From positions 11,925,501-11,989,500 of the forward strand of contig NC_090704.1 of assembly GCF_040954835.1 (NCBI RefSeq): 64,000 bases of DNA. The letters run 5' to 3'. Made by a program: the position numbers and the translations under genes. Of this stretch, positions 12,577-23,800 are shown one piece after another (the first letter of the stretch is position 1; each line of letters begins with the position of its first letter). This stretch comes from Lepisosteus oculatus. Its lineage: Eukaryota; Chordata; Actinopteri; Semionotiformes; Lepisosteidae. The notes under the pieces are model-generated. The model worked only from the letters and a program-made list of their open reading frames with translations, did not search any database and had not been told where the DNA came from.

Positions 12577-12830
12577 TGAGAATATAATTTCTGGTGAGCC
12601 AGTTGAGATGTTAATATTGGCTTTGTTAGTATCACACAATGAACACTAAACATATAATATGGTGCATAAATGAAAGTCAATTAGTCAAAAAAAGCTAATT
12701 TCTTTTTGCACTGCAATCATTTCTTGAATGAATTGGTCTTTAGGAATGACAGTCTTTGGGGAAAAAGAATATTTTTAAGGAATGCAGATGGTTTATAGTG
12801 GGTAAAGAAACTAAACTTTCAGGTTCTTTA
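12577..12830. other. No recognised feature
   Basis: AT-rich intergenic sequence between the LINE and the CFH-derived duplicated block. I see no CCP, repeat or RNA signature. Confidence 0.5.
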
Positions 12831-13502
12831 AGAATACAATGCTTTTAGATGGATTACTTTATTGGCAGAGACTAAGATTCAGGTATGAATAAATGTTTCG
12901 AGCCAAAATATTGCACTTTTAAGTATTTGAATTAGTTGATGGTTCTTTTCAGTTGACCTGAATTTAGAGGCAGTATTATTGATAACAAACGTTAAGAAGA
13001 GATGACAACAACCAAGTTTAATCGGCCTCGGCAGTTGGTAATGAGCGATCATTCCTGCCATCTATTCCTCTTCTAAAACACTAAATACAGTCTGTGATCC
13101 CCTTTTGCATACATCATTTTGCATCCCACCTCCACCGTATCTCCACCTTTTGCAGGTTTCCCCTTGGTCACTCCTCGTTCTATAGCTAAGAGGTTAACCC
13201 TGAGCTCAGCGAGTTGAGTCAAATTTTCCTTTAAATGTGCTTAATTCTTGGGTGTTATTCCCAGTGTACTGAAATTAGGTGACAATACAGTACATGTTGG
13301 CGACTGAAGTCGCATCCAGGAAAACCTTTTTCATTTGCCTTGCACATGTAAACATTGTTTCCAAATGTATTCATTAAAAGTTCAATTACCCGTTTCAACA
13401 AATACCATGACATGAGGTAAGAACTCACTTTTGTTTTAAAAACACTTTAGTAGAATATCTACTGTTTGAGCTAAAGGTATTTTCCAAAATCACTCGCAAC
13501 CT

Positions 13503-13694
13503 TTAAACACAAAAAGGTGGATCAACTTGACTATCACTGCATCTTGTTCTAATTGGAGTATTTATTGGTCTTTTTTTCCATCAATGCATGCAAACTTAGC
13601 AGGTTCATTATGTTTAATCAATACCATTCCTCTTTCTCCATATTTTAGTTTGATATTTGTGCTCTTCATGTCATCCAGTGTCACAAGCACAGTT
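13503..13694 (-). pseudogene. Pseudo-exon of a CFH CCP20-like terminal domain
   Basis: It aligns base for base with the intact terminal exon at 20644-20837: TLDDMK, then a Gly/Lys-rich stretch, IKHNE and FACIDGK. A 1-nt loss near the 5' end destroys the first Cys, another after the ACIDGK block brings an in-frame TAA, and the last Cys is recoverable only in another frame. The acceptor TTTCTTTTCAG is kept. Confidence 0.8.
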
Positions 13695-14910
13695 CTGAAA
13701 AGAAATAAAACATTCCTTGTGCTGTAGAAACAATTCAATAACGTTGGTATACAGTAGTTGTATATTTATTTCTGTTAACAGCACTGAAGAAATCGGTCTT
13801 CAGTGCCTTTGCCAGTTTGCCAGTTTCCTTGGCAAACTGAGGACACCATATCCAGCTCAAGCCGGGTCACACCTCAGTGCTATGCTGATTTGTACACATC
13901 CCAAACTACAGTATCTGGACGGCAGGACTCAATATGTCCCATATGAGTGCCTTTCCTGATCAAACATGCTAAAAGTGTTCCTAGATTCCATTCTTTTCAA
14001 TCTAGGCAATGTTTCCAGTGCCCTTCAATAACGGGGAAAGTGTAACAATCAGAATTGTGTTGTTACTAGGCTGTGGTAGTTTGTTAGTTGCAAATTAAAA
14101 TTTTTCTGTGTACTTGTGTAGTGTGGTGCCTTAATCTGAAATGAATTTTCCCCTGCTGAAAATAGTTTACTCCATGGCAGCATATACTGGACAAAGTGCC
14201 ATGTGGAGTATAGATTAGAAAAATATGGTTAATTTTACGGTAAAATCGGTTTTTATCAATGTTTGATTAATGTTTTAAAACATGACAATTATCAAAACCC
14301 TTTTAGTAATATAATCCACCTACAGATTTGCCAGTGGGATAAAAGCTAATTTTATGGCTCCTCTATACTCCGTTTAAAAATCCTGGTTGAATCTCTAGAT
14401 GTTATGTTTCTTTCTTTAATTTTATTTTCCTTTTCTGCTTTTTCTACCAGCGATGCTTTGTACTGACACGTGGATTGACATACAGTAGTATAACAACTTA
14501 TATTTATCAAGGAGTTAGTAAATTCCTTATTTTAATTTATTTCTAATTTTAATGTTAAATGTAAAATGGAGATTGATAATAAATCTTGAAATATAGTAAA
14601 TAGTATAGTACAAACACTTATTTCAAAGATTTTTCCTAGGTCTCACACCTGTCATTACTAATTTCTTTGTTAAGCATGACTGATTTGATCTTAAAAGCTA
14701 GAAGGAAAATCTAAATCTTATGTATCATTAATGTTGTTTACTATTTATGCCATATTATTCTAATAAATATTTAGGAACGTGACTTCCTTACTCATGTCGT
14801 TCATATTTTTGTTTCATATGATAGAACTGGAATGTTAGTTAAATTTTCTGTCAATGTTGTAATATAAAATTGTTACAATGGAGAATAATACAGGACAAAT
14901 AAATACACAC

Positions 14911-15069
14911 CAAAGCATTTTGGGGGTGTAGACCATTCTCATCTCCTACATATTATAGTATCTGAACCTCCCATTTTAAAAATAAGTTCACCATATTCAT
15001 AACTGGACTTTGTCCAGCCTTCAGTATCAGCGCTTTTGACAGCTGGTGGGGGTCCACATAATTTTGGTG
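14911..15069 (-). pseudogene. Pseudo-exon of a CFH CCP19-like domain
   Basis: Homologous to 21735-21914 (CGPPPAVKSADTEGWTKSSY and PPKCFG). It is 21 bp shorter, has lost the second Cys region and contains an in-frame TGA before the EW motif. Its donor-side GTGTGT is still present. Confidence 0.8.
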
Positions 15070-15299
15070 CTAATCATAAGAAAAAAAGCTAGAAACTGGA
15101 ATATCAGTCAATTTAACTTAAAAGTATTTGAAAAAATACATTTTTAGAAATGTTTACCGTTTGTTAATAAATAAATATTTAATGTTAATGAACAAAGAAG
15201 GGGATGTAACAGGATATCAGTTCTTGATAGTAAGCTGCGCAACTAAAATATTTTAGATTACATGTTATTAACAGGATAGGATTTCCAGAATTTCTCCTC

Positions 15300-16030
15300 A
15301 TTAAAAATAAGATTGTGCTAACACTAGGCTGTTGTGAAAATGTAAAATTAAAGGATTTGGCGGCAAATTTAGCAAAAACAATAAAACCTAATTATTTTGT
15401 ATATTGGAGAAATGTAAGCTTAAGATATGTTTATCTATCATTCACCGGAGAGCCAGGTTAGAAGCATTACAGTTCTGTAGCTAAGTAACTGAGTTCATAT
15501 GTGGAGCTAAAAAACAGAAAGACATTAGGCCATCCATGAACTCAGACCCCTGATTTAGATAATATTATCTAAGTGCTGTAAATTGTTACTTGTATTACCA
15601 CATCATTAGTAATTCATGCTGTAATTGTATCAGTTTAATATCAAAACTAATCTGTATTATGATAAGTGCAAATTCATGTTGTAAAATTCAACATTTTTCT
15701 TTTAATAATAGAAAGATGTAATGTGAAAACATGGGAGCTTGGTACTCATACGTACTAACTTTGCTTTCAGGTGCTCAACATAATTATTTGCTCATTTTAC
15801 AGTGAACCAATTAATGATGTAGATATTACTAATTATTGGTTGAGCAGATTGTTTTAAATTAGGGTATTTAGAGTTTGGCTGGAATGTCACTATATAAATG
15901 TAAATGATTAAATTTCGACCGTATAACTGTGTAGATGTCTGTATTGTCATCATATAATCCCTATGTCATGAAGGTACAATATTGCTGCATCCTGTAATAG
16001 TAATTCTGCATTTTTAAAAAAATATTGTAT
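15300..16030. other. No recognised feature
   Basis: AT-rich sequence with no long open frame, CCP pattern or repeat that I recognise. Confidence 0.5.
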
Positions 16031-16031
16031 T

Positions 16032-16258
16032 GTAATGCTACGGGGTTCACGTGGGCGCCCTCGCCTGCTGCAGCTTCAGGTCGGCCCCCCACCGTCGGGA
16101 ACTCGAACCCGGGCCTCTGGCGTCACTCAACAGGGACCCAGCCAGTTGAGCTAAAGAGAGATCTCCCCTCAGGCCAGTGCTATCACAGGGAACGACAGTG
16201 ATGTCACCGCTCTGGTAAGCCGGCTCTTACACACTCACTGGTGGCCGTATGCGTTACA
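16032..16258 (-). repeat. GC-rich short element with tRNA-like promoter boxes and GTATT target duplication
   Basis: A GC-rich island in AT-rich DNA. On the minus strand TAGCTCAACTGG and GGTTCGAGTTCC resemble RNA polymerase III A and B boxes, spaced as in tRNA genes. GTATT flanks both ends (16027-16031, 16259-16263), and the ends are short inverted repeats (GTAATGC/GCGTTAC). It may be a tRNA-derived SINE or an LTR-like or MITE element. Confidence 0.5.
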
Positions 16259-17600
16259 GTATTTTATGTAGAAATATTCCTTGTAACCTGTTACTAATAT
16301 TGAAGATTAACAGTTTTGCAAAGTTTCTGGAGAGTTATTTAGCCAATGGAATATTTATAGCACAATGGTGTAGTGTGTAGTGTGTAGTCTACATCCACTG
16401 CTGACATTGCAGATAATTTTGTCCTTTAAAATTATAAATCTTCTGACATACTGTATGTATTCAACTTTCTCCTCATTTTCATAGGATGTCTTTTGTAATG
16501 AAATCATTTGTCAATTGCTTACTTCTGGTGGCCTCGAACAGATCTGTGATAGCATTGAAGAGTTAAAAGAAATGTTTAATTAAGTTAACACTTTAACCAG
16601 TTCTTAGGTATTGTATTTTCAAAAGGAATTTTAATGTGTTATGCAAAAGTAAAAAGAGGTGTTAAGAAAATGTTCAGCCTAAAACAGCAATAATCTATTT
16701 GTTGCAATTGTATCTACTTAGTAGTTGTTTCTGAAATATTCCAATTTAAATATTACTGTCTGTAATAAGCTATATACTGTATATGTATAGTTTTTTTTAT
16801 ATTACAGAACATACATTACATTTATATTAATATGCTTTCTTTTATACTACATGCAAGTGACTGTATTAAATACTGAAAGAGTTTACAAAAAAAGGACCTG
16901 AAAGAAATAATGAATGAAGAACAATATGCAATTCAAGTAAAATATAATAGTTGGATCTTGTGAAATTATGAAGGGCAACTGTATAAGTGAGTCCAAATTA
17001 AATTTACTCTTCTCATTTTTATATACAATTTTTATTGGCTGTTATAACTCAAGCTTGTGTTTTAACTAAAGAAGCAGTGGCAATCAAAATATTCGTTATA
17101 TTGAAGAATTCTAAATCTAATTAGAAAAAGTGTATACTTTGGAAGGGAATTAGTTATCAACATGACAGCTGACTTTCCTCACTTCTGTATGGATTGAATT
17201 GTGAACAGGTTTTTCCAATCCATCCACACATCAGATATCCATTTGGTTTTATGGAGTGTAAAAGCCAAACAAGAAGCAAAATATTTGCTCATTGTTTCCA
17301 GGGTAGGAGTACTCAACATGATTATCACATATCCATAATGTTACACCAGAGCTTTAAAAGGATTACCTTAGCTGCTTTTACGAGTGTGGATCTAGATACT
17401 GAGGTAAAACTGGTAGAACAAATATAGGTTAGATTGGAGATAATTAATGGGTGCTAAAAAGCTGAAGCTAACTAAGGGATAGAACTGAAAAGTGATCCAA
17501 GCCAACATACATTCATTGAAATGAGGAGAAATGAAATCCACATCAAAAATTGACATTTCTAAGCAGAGGTCTTAGGCTTGACATGTTTCATTTGCTAAAG
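16259..17600. other. No recognised feature
   Basis: AT-rich intergenic DNA. The small frame at 17194-17427 shows no domain or splice context. Confidence 0.5.
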
Positions 17601-17603
17601 TGA

Positions 17604-18020
17604 TCACATTACTCCTATCCTGGAGTCCTTGCAGTGACTTCCTATTAGATTTTATCAGACTTCCTATCAGACCTTCAAAATCCTCATACTCACCTTTGGC
17701 TAAGGATCCTGCAGCCGGCAGAGGAATCCTACTCTGTTGGGCCCCTGAGCAAGGCCTTTAACCCCAACTGCTCCAGGGGTGCCGTATAAATGGCTGACCC
17801 TAGACCCTGACCCCAAGCTTCTCTCCCTGTCTGTGTGTCTGATGGAGCAAGTTGGGGTATGCGAAAAGAGAAATTCCTAATACAAGAAATTGTATATGGC
17901 TGATAAGTGATCCTATTTCATTTAAATGCTCCACAAGGCTTGGTATGCTCTAAACTCTTTCAAATCTAAACTCAAAACCTTCTTTAGAAGGGCCTTTACT
18001 TAACTGGTTCTATTATATAC
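17604..18020 (+). repeat. L2 LINE fragment split by a SINE
   Basis: An L2 3' coding piece ([10 protein letters not shown]) at 17604-17695 and the FKSKLKTFF-type 3' coding end at 17955-18015 flank a separate repeat at about 17696-17908. That repeat has the fish SINE hallmarks GAGCAAGGCC, GGTGCCGTATAAATGGCTGA and GGGGTATGCGAAAAGAG. Confidence 0.6.
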
Positions 18021-18359
18021 CCTTTGCGAGGGTGATAGAGACCATGAGTGTGAATCGATACAGAAAATCTAATCCCACACACAATTAACAATAAGAAAGA
18101 TATAAAAAAAATAAAATACATTAATTCCTTGTCCTTCTCTGAGGAACAAATGGTAGAAAAGTACAACTCAGTAAAGCAGATGGAGATAAGATGTACTGTG
18201 AGCTGTATTAGTATGAATGTTCAGTCCTAAAGGCTTTGGAGTGGTGATTCTCCATTGATTGATGATAAATTTCTGAAATGAAAGGGAACAAATTCTTAAT
18301 TCCAGTGATGCTCTGGAGGACACCTTGTTTATGTACCAAGAGATATACTCAGCATGTGT

Positions 18360-18510
18360 TTGTAAGGTGGGAGGAAACCAGTGCACTCCATTTAAAATGG
18401 TTAAAAAATATAAGCTCCCTGTAGATGGAGCCACAGACTGGATTCAAACCCAGGACCCATGAGAGATGATGGCACATTGCTAACCACTGGGCCAACTGTG
18501 CTGCACTGCT
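18360..18510 (-). repeat. tRNA-derived SINE (minus strand)
   Basis: The reverse complement reads GGCCCAGTGGTTAGCA (A box) and GGGTTTGAATCC (B box), the standard tRNA-like head of fish SINEs, followed by the usual GGTTTCCTCC-like body. Confidence 0.65.
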
Positions 18511-20240
18511 GTTGATATCAGCAGTTAAACAATGTCAAACACCTTGGCACAATACTAGCATGAAACTCTGAAGTTGTTCATTGACTCAGAGTTCAATCAC
18601 ATTTAGAGCAAATATCAATGATTTTTGGGAACATTTTTGTCTACTTTTTGTTTATATTGAGAGGCACTGAAAGGGTGACAAATGAGTACTGGAACCAACA
18701 GCATTTGTTGTATTTTTAATACCTCTCTGTATAATTTAAATTAACAAAAATTGCTATGATTTAATGTTGATCAATGCAAGCAGTCCTCAGCACTCACTGC
18801 TGACTAGTTCTATATTCCAGGGCTCATCTTGGGATGCCTCAGCCACATCTAACTCACTTGCAGTGCATTGGTTACCCTCTTTTTCTTTTCTTTTCCTCTT
18901 CACTCCTGAGCCACCTCCAAGCACCCCAGTGGAACCCATGGAACCATTCTTGTTCCTGTAGTCTAGTTTTCTCATTCTCTCTATGGGAGCTCTGCCCATG
19001 CTTGTGCTGTCCAGAGCCTTCTAGTAGCTGACATGGGAACAGAGATGGATCGCTGTCAGTCCAGTCCAAATGGACAGTCCTCCTACTGGACAGTCAAGAC
19101 TGGCGTTTTCCTGCCTGGCCAGGGAGATCGGACTCCTCTGCACAGTGAAACCTATGCTTATTTAACATAAAGACAGTGCCCCCCCCCATGCTTTTTTCTA
19201 CTACTTCGACAATTTCAATCAATTTAGAGTGTGCTATAATATTATTGAAAATTGTTTACAAAAGACACCTTCATTTCTCAAATAAAAGCTTGACAACTTA
19301 TGATCCGATGAGGGTTTGTAATTGATTATTTGAAGAAATTACTGTATGTGATGTATGAACTTTGGAACTCCCTCCAGCTGTTTCTAGTAATCTTTTAATA
19401 TTGTTTTTTAGCTTTTGGAAATAATACCTGCTATACTCGGTTCAATGTATTGTTCATGGGAAATCTTTAAGACGACTACTTATATTTCTATTTAATTAAA
19501 AACATTATTGTAGGTTTTATTTATGTGTTTAGTATTTCATCTTGAGAGAGTGAGAGCTCTTGTTTGTGATCAACAGGGCTGTTTTACTTGGGAGACTTGA
19601 GAAAATATACAACTTATACTCTATTAGGGGCGTCACAGGTGCTGGAAAGGTGGGCTATGCGATAGTTCATCTGCTGGGTTCAAAGGGAATAAAGTGTGCT
19701 GCCGAGGAACATAGCGAGGTAATTTGCTCTGAGTTAATAGAAGAATTAGCATCTGTGCATTAAGGCATCACTTGTCATTGTAGCAGAATATCTTCTCTTA
19801 ACAGTATAGATGCCGCTGGTTGAGCCCCAAGGTACTTCTGTGTCTTAACACCAGCAGACAGAAAGATAGATGGGAGATCTCCGAGAGTGAGAGAGAGAGA
19901 AAACAGCAAACCACCTGATTCTGTGTCTGGGATGCAGGAGTTGTTTATTGGGAAGCATCCTAGGCCAAACAGGAACAGAAATTTGTGAAGGCCTGGTTTT
20001 TGATGAAGAATGGGGGAATAGCTGAGCATCAGTATGTACTGTATATGCATGTTTCAGTGCCTGGTGATTTATGTAGACAGAATAAGCTGGGCAACACAGA
20101 GTTAGTTTACTGAATGGCTTCTGAATCTGTTCTTGGGAAGCTTGATGTTTCATATCACTCTGCCATAAGTTTATCACTGGTATCTCCTAAACATACACTG
20201 TATATTTCAGTTTAGACAGCGATATTGAAGAATGCAACAC
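18511..20240. other. No recognised gene or repeat
   Basis: Contains several short open frames on both strands (18764-19069, 19560-19763), none with a recognised domain, splice partner or codon pattern. A C run occurs near 19180. Confidence 0.45.
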
Positions 20241-20566
20241 TTTTTGAGATTAGATAGTTTATTGGCAAGGACTAAGATTTCTGAAGTATAACGTTTCAGT
20301 ATGATAATTCTCAAAACAATAACAGTTCCAAAAAAAATGCTGGTGCTTACATAACATGTCAGTTGATCAAGATATGAAGGAAATATTCACAATGTTGGGT
20401 GACAATACATGTTTGATATTGCAAGAAGTTTATTGCAGGAACATACTGTGCTTTGTCATTTACTGTACTTTGAACAGTTTAATGGTAGTTTCCAATCTTG
20501 TTCAATGAATTACGGTTCATGTATTTATTGCAACAAATACTGTGATATGCATTAATAAACACGAAT

Positions 20567-20572
20567 TTTATT
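20567..20572 (-). terminator. Candidate poly(A) signal of CFH-like gene A
   Basis: AATAAA on the minus strand, about 72-77 nt past the gene A stop codon. A second AATAAA is at 20524-20529. Confidence 0.5.
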
Positions 20573-20643
20573 TAAAGACAAATTAAGCAGTCTACTTTTT
20601 AATTAGTTATGTTGAAGGTACTCTGCAACAATGCTCAGAGCCT

Positions 20644-20837
20644 TTATCCACAAACAGGTAGATTAACTTTACCATCATTGCATTTTAATCTAAGTGGATT
20701 ATTTCCTTTTAGAGATTTGCCATCAATACACGCAAACTCACAATATTCGTTGTGTTTGATAAATACCAGTTCTGATTCTCTAAATCTGAGCCTCAGATTA
20801 TTTCTCTTCATGTCATCCAGTGTCACAGTACATGGTT
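20644..20837 (-). CDS. Gene A terminal exon, CCP20-like
   Basis: Acceptor CATTTTAG. It encodes EPCTVTLDDMK, FIKHNEYCEFACIDGKS, LKCNDGKVNLPVC, G, stop. Layout matches factor H CCP20, with a CNDGK...P.C end like CWDGK...PTC. An extra Cys (codon 20740-20742) lies four residues before the normal second Cys (20728-20730). Confidence 0.85.
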
Positions 20838-23800
20838 CTAAAATGAAATGAAACAATCAGTACATGCAGAAAGAAACATGAATACATACTGTACAATTCA
20901 ATAACATTGCTGATATACAGTAGCTGCACATGTCTTTCAGCTAACTCTTTACAATGAAGAAGTCACAGTGGTCACTGTTCCATGGCAAACTGGGGATACA
21001 GTGTCCAGCTCAAGGTTATTCATCAGTACTGTGCTGATTTGTACACATCCCAGACTTGAACTCACAATGTCTGGATATGGGGCTTGACTTGTCTTCCAAA
21101 CAAGTGCCTTCCCTGATCAAATGTGCTAAAAACGTGCACAATGTCTTCATTTTAATCATTTTCAATCTACGTAAATTTTCCTTCCCTGTCAGTGATGATG
21201 GGAAAAACATTTTCTAACAATAGAAATTATATACTTGCTTGGTTACTAGGTTATGTTAGTTTACTTCTTGTAATCAGGAATGACAGTTAATTTCATTTGT
21301 GCATGTACAGTACATAGCGCATGAATATCACACCATTTTTGCTATTTTTGCTATGTAATAAATAGGTTATCTATAGCAGCATGAAGTAATTGTCCACCAC
21401 TCCATGACTGAGCTGTTTTTCTGCAAGCAATTCTTCTTAATGACATGTATGAATTTACATTGTTGTAAAAGACAAGCTATGCCTCCTTGCATTTAAAAAA
21501 GGATTTGGCAAAATGGAGAATGATTACAAATCTACAGTAGAGGGTTGAGCTATCATATGAGCCACCTCAGAAAACAAGACCGATTTGATCATTTTTATTG
21601 ATTGATTTGAATTTAAATTGAAACCTGGAACTGAAATTTAATGTTATTTTCTCTCACTGTTGTTTAAAACATATTTAACACTAGTGAATAAGGAAAATAA
21701 TGAGGTCAATATTAAGGTTAAAATAATTACATACCTAAACATTTAGGTAGAGTAGTCCATTCTCCTCTTGTACATGTAATTGTATTTGATCCTTCCACTT
21801 CGTAAAACTTTTGACATCTGTATGTAACACGATCACCAGAATCATAGCTAGACTTTGTCCAGCCTTCAATATCTGCATTTGTGACAACTGGAGGCTGTCC
21901 ACAAAATGTTGGTGCTAAACATAAAATATAGATTGAAACTGTAATGTCAGGAAATAGACTGAAACAGGAAAATATGTTATCACCTCCCCTAACAAACACC
22001 AAATTTTATGGAGATTACCATTTGTTCTTTGAATAATGGAATGTTTTCGTTTTCAGTTTCGGTTCAGGATTTGCAGTTTTTTGTTGCAGTATAATTTTTT
22101 AATACTAAAATGAACTTACTTATACCCAGCTAAAATAAAATATTTTTATAACTCACATGTTATTAGCATGTCAGAATTTCCAAATAATTCAACTAATTTA
22201 CAAATTCTCAGCTAAAAATATGAGCCATTGCAACACCATTGTGTTAATGTGTCATTGTGGAAACCATAATTGAGGCTTTACAAGCTACGTTTTCAGTGTT
22301 CCACATCAATTCTGTGATCTTCTGCATGTCACTTCCATATCTTTCGACTGCTATTTCAATTTTCTTCCAGAAAACAAAGCGAAAGATGTGCTTTTTTTCA
22401 CAAAGAGCATGAGTGCCAGTTAAGGTGAAAGACAAGAGAAGCCATTATGAGGTGAAGTGTAGCAGTGTTTTATGTTTGTAAATGTCTTTCTGTTGCACCA
22501 GAGTGGACATGTCTCCTTGTTTTATACAGTAATTGGAACTTTGTTGCTGTGAAAATGCAAAATATTAGTTTTTGTGTGACACAAAATTAATTAAACATTT
22601 CTAGAATCACTTTTAAAGACTACAAAAGAGTGCTGTAAAATATCACAAAGGATTTCCTCCAGAATTGTATAACAACAATGATGTGCTTTCTGGATATTTT
22701 CCTGTCTTGGATACCGAGGTGTCTTATTAGGCTTCCTAATAATCCCCTATTCATAATAATCTATGAATTGGCTTCATCACTGATAGCTGGCGAGTGTACT
22801 GGCACACTGTGGCTGCCGTTGCATTATCCAGGTGGGTGCTGCACATTGGTGGTGGTGGAAGGGAGTCCTCATTACTTATAAAGCACTTTGAGTGCAGTGT
22901 CCAGAAATGCACTATACAAGTGTAATTAATTATTATTAACCATTGCGCCATTGTGCCACCCTATTGTGTACAGCATTACAAGATTATTCTATTGTCACTA
23001 TAATGGTACAATGCTATTGCAATGTTACCACACTTTTGACATTTTCCAACATTGATTAACAATATTAACAATATTGCCTGAAGCTTAAAATTTGCATTGC
23101 CACAATATCATATCATTCTGTTTTCACAATGAAACATCAAAGTTACTCACAGCACACTGGTGTTGTTGTCCACCTCCCACGCCTACATTGCACATAACTT
23201 TGTCCCTGAAAATGAAACTTGTTTTCGCATTCATATTCCACCTTTTCCCCTTCTCTGTAGGATTTCTTTCTTGGGGAAAGCAATTTTCCTTTATGTACAT
23301 CTGGTGGGCTGCCACAGGACAAAACTAAGGAGTTGAAGGCAAATAGTGATTGGTCAATAGTAAAAACAACAATTTCTATTTACTGTATTTTCAAATGTTA
23401 CATGAAAAAGGTACTTAAACTGTTATTTGTAAAACAGCACCCTCATTCATTTCAATTATAGCTACAATACATCTTTTATTAAAATGTCAATTCAAATGTT
23501 AATATCTGCAGTATTCCTGGTTTTTAATAGTTATGATGGAAATGGCTGTTCTTCAATGTCTGTATAAACATAACATAACATAAACAATCAGGTAATGAGT
23601 CAAAACAGAAATTAAAACTTGCACATTATAAATGTACATTGTTTTGCATTTGTCTCCCATCTAAGATTTAAAAAGAACATAAAACAGAACAAATAGGTGC
23701 TGCATTAAAATATCAATCTTTAAACCATGAAAGGTCTGTGGTCTACCTTCCACCTTATAATTCCCACAGTAATTTACTCACCTGGCAAATGTCCATACTT

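Larger units (their letters stand above)
12830..15300 (-). repeat. Decayed segmental duplicate of the CFH-like gene A 3' end
   Basis: Intronic and flanking blocks match 20.24-22.2 kb in the same order: a TTATTGGCA...GACTAAGATT block, a GGTGACAATACA block, CACATCCCA, GTGCCTT, and TTACTAGG. Two CCP-like exons lie within it, both broken. No CCP1-4 remnant is seen between 15.3 and 20.2 kb, so only the 3' half was copied or survives. Confidence 0.75.

Noticed and set aside
19560..19763. 67-codon plus-strand frame with a GVTGAGKVGYAIV stretch
   Set aside because: The Gly-rich run suggests a nucleotide-binding loop, but the frame is short, isolated and without splice sites or any other family feature.
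11000..20600. F13B gene between aspm and the CFH-like genes, as in human
   Set aside because: Searched for CCP exons on both strands; only decayed CCP19/20-like exons of CFH type were found.
22244..22435. Minus-strand frame in the gene A intron as a possible extra CCP between CCP4 and CCP19
   Set aside because: Lacks the four-Cys/Trp CCP pattern and has no phase-1 splice sites.
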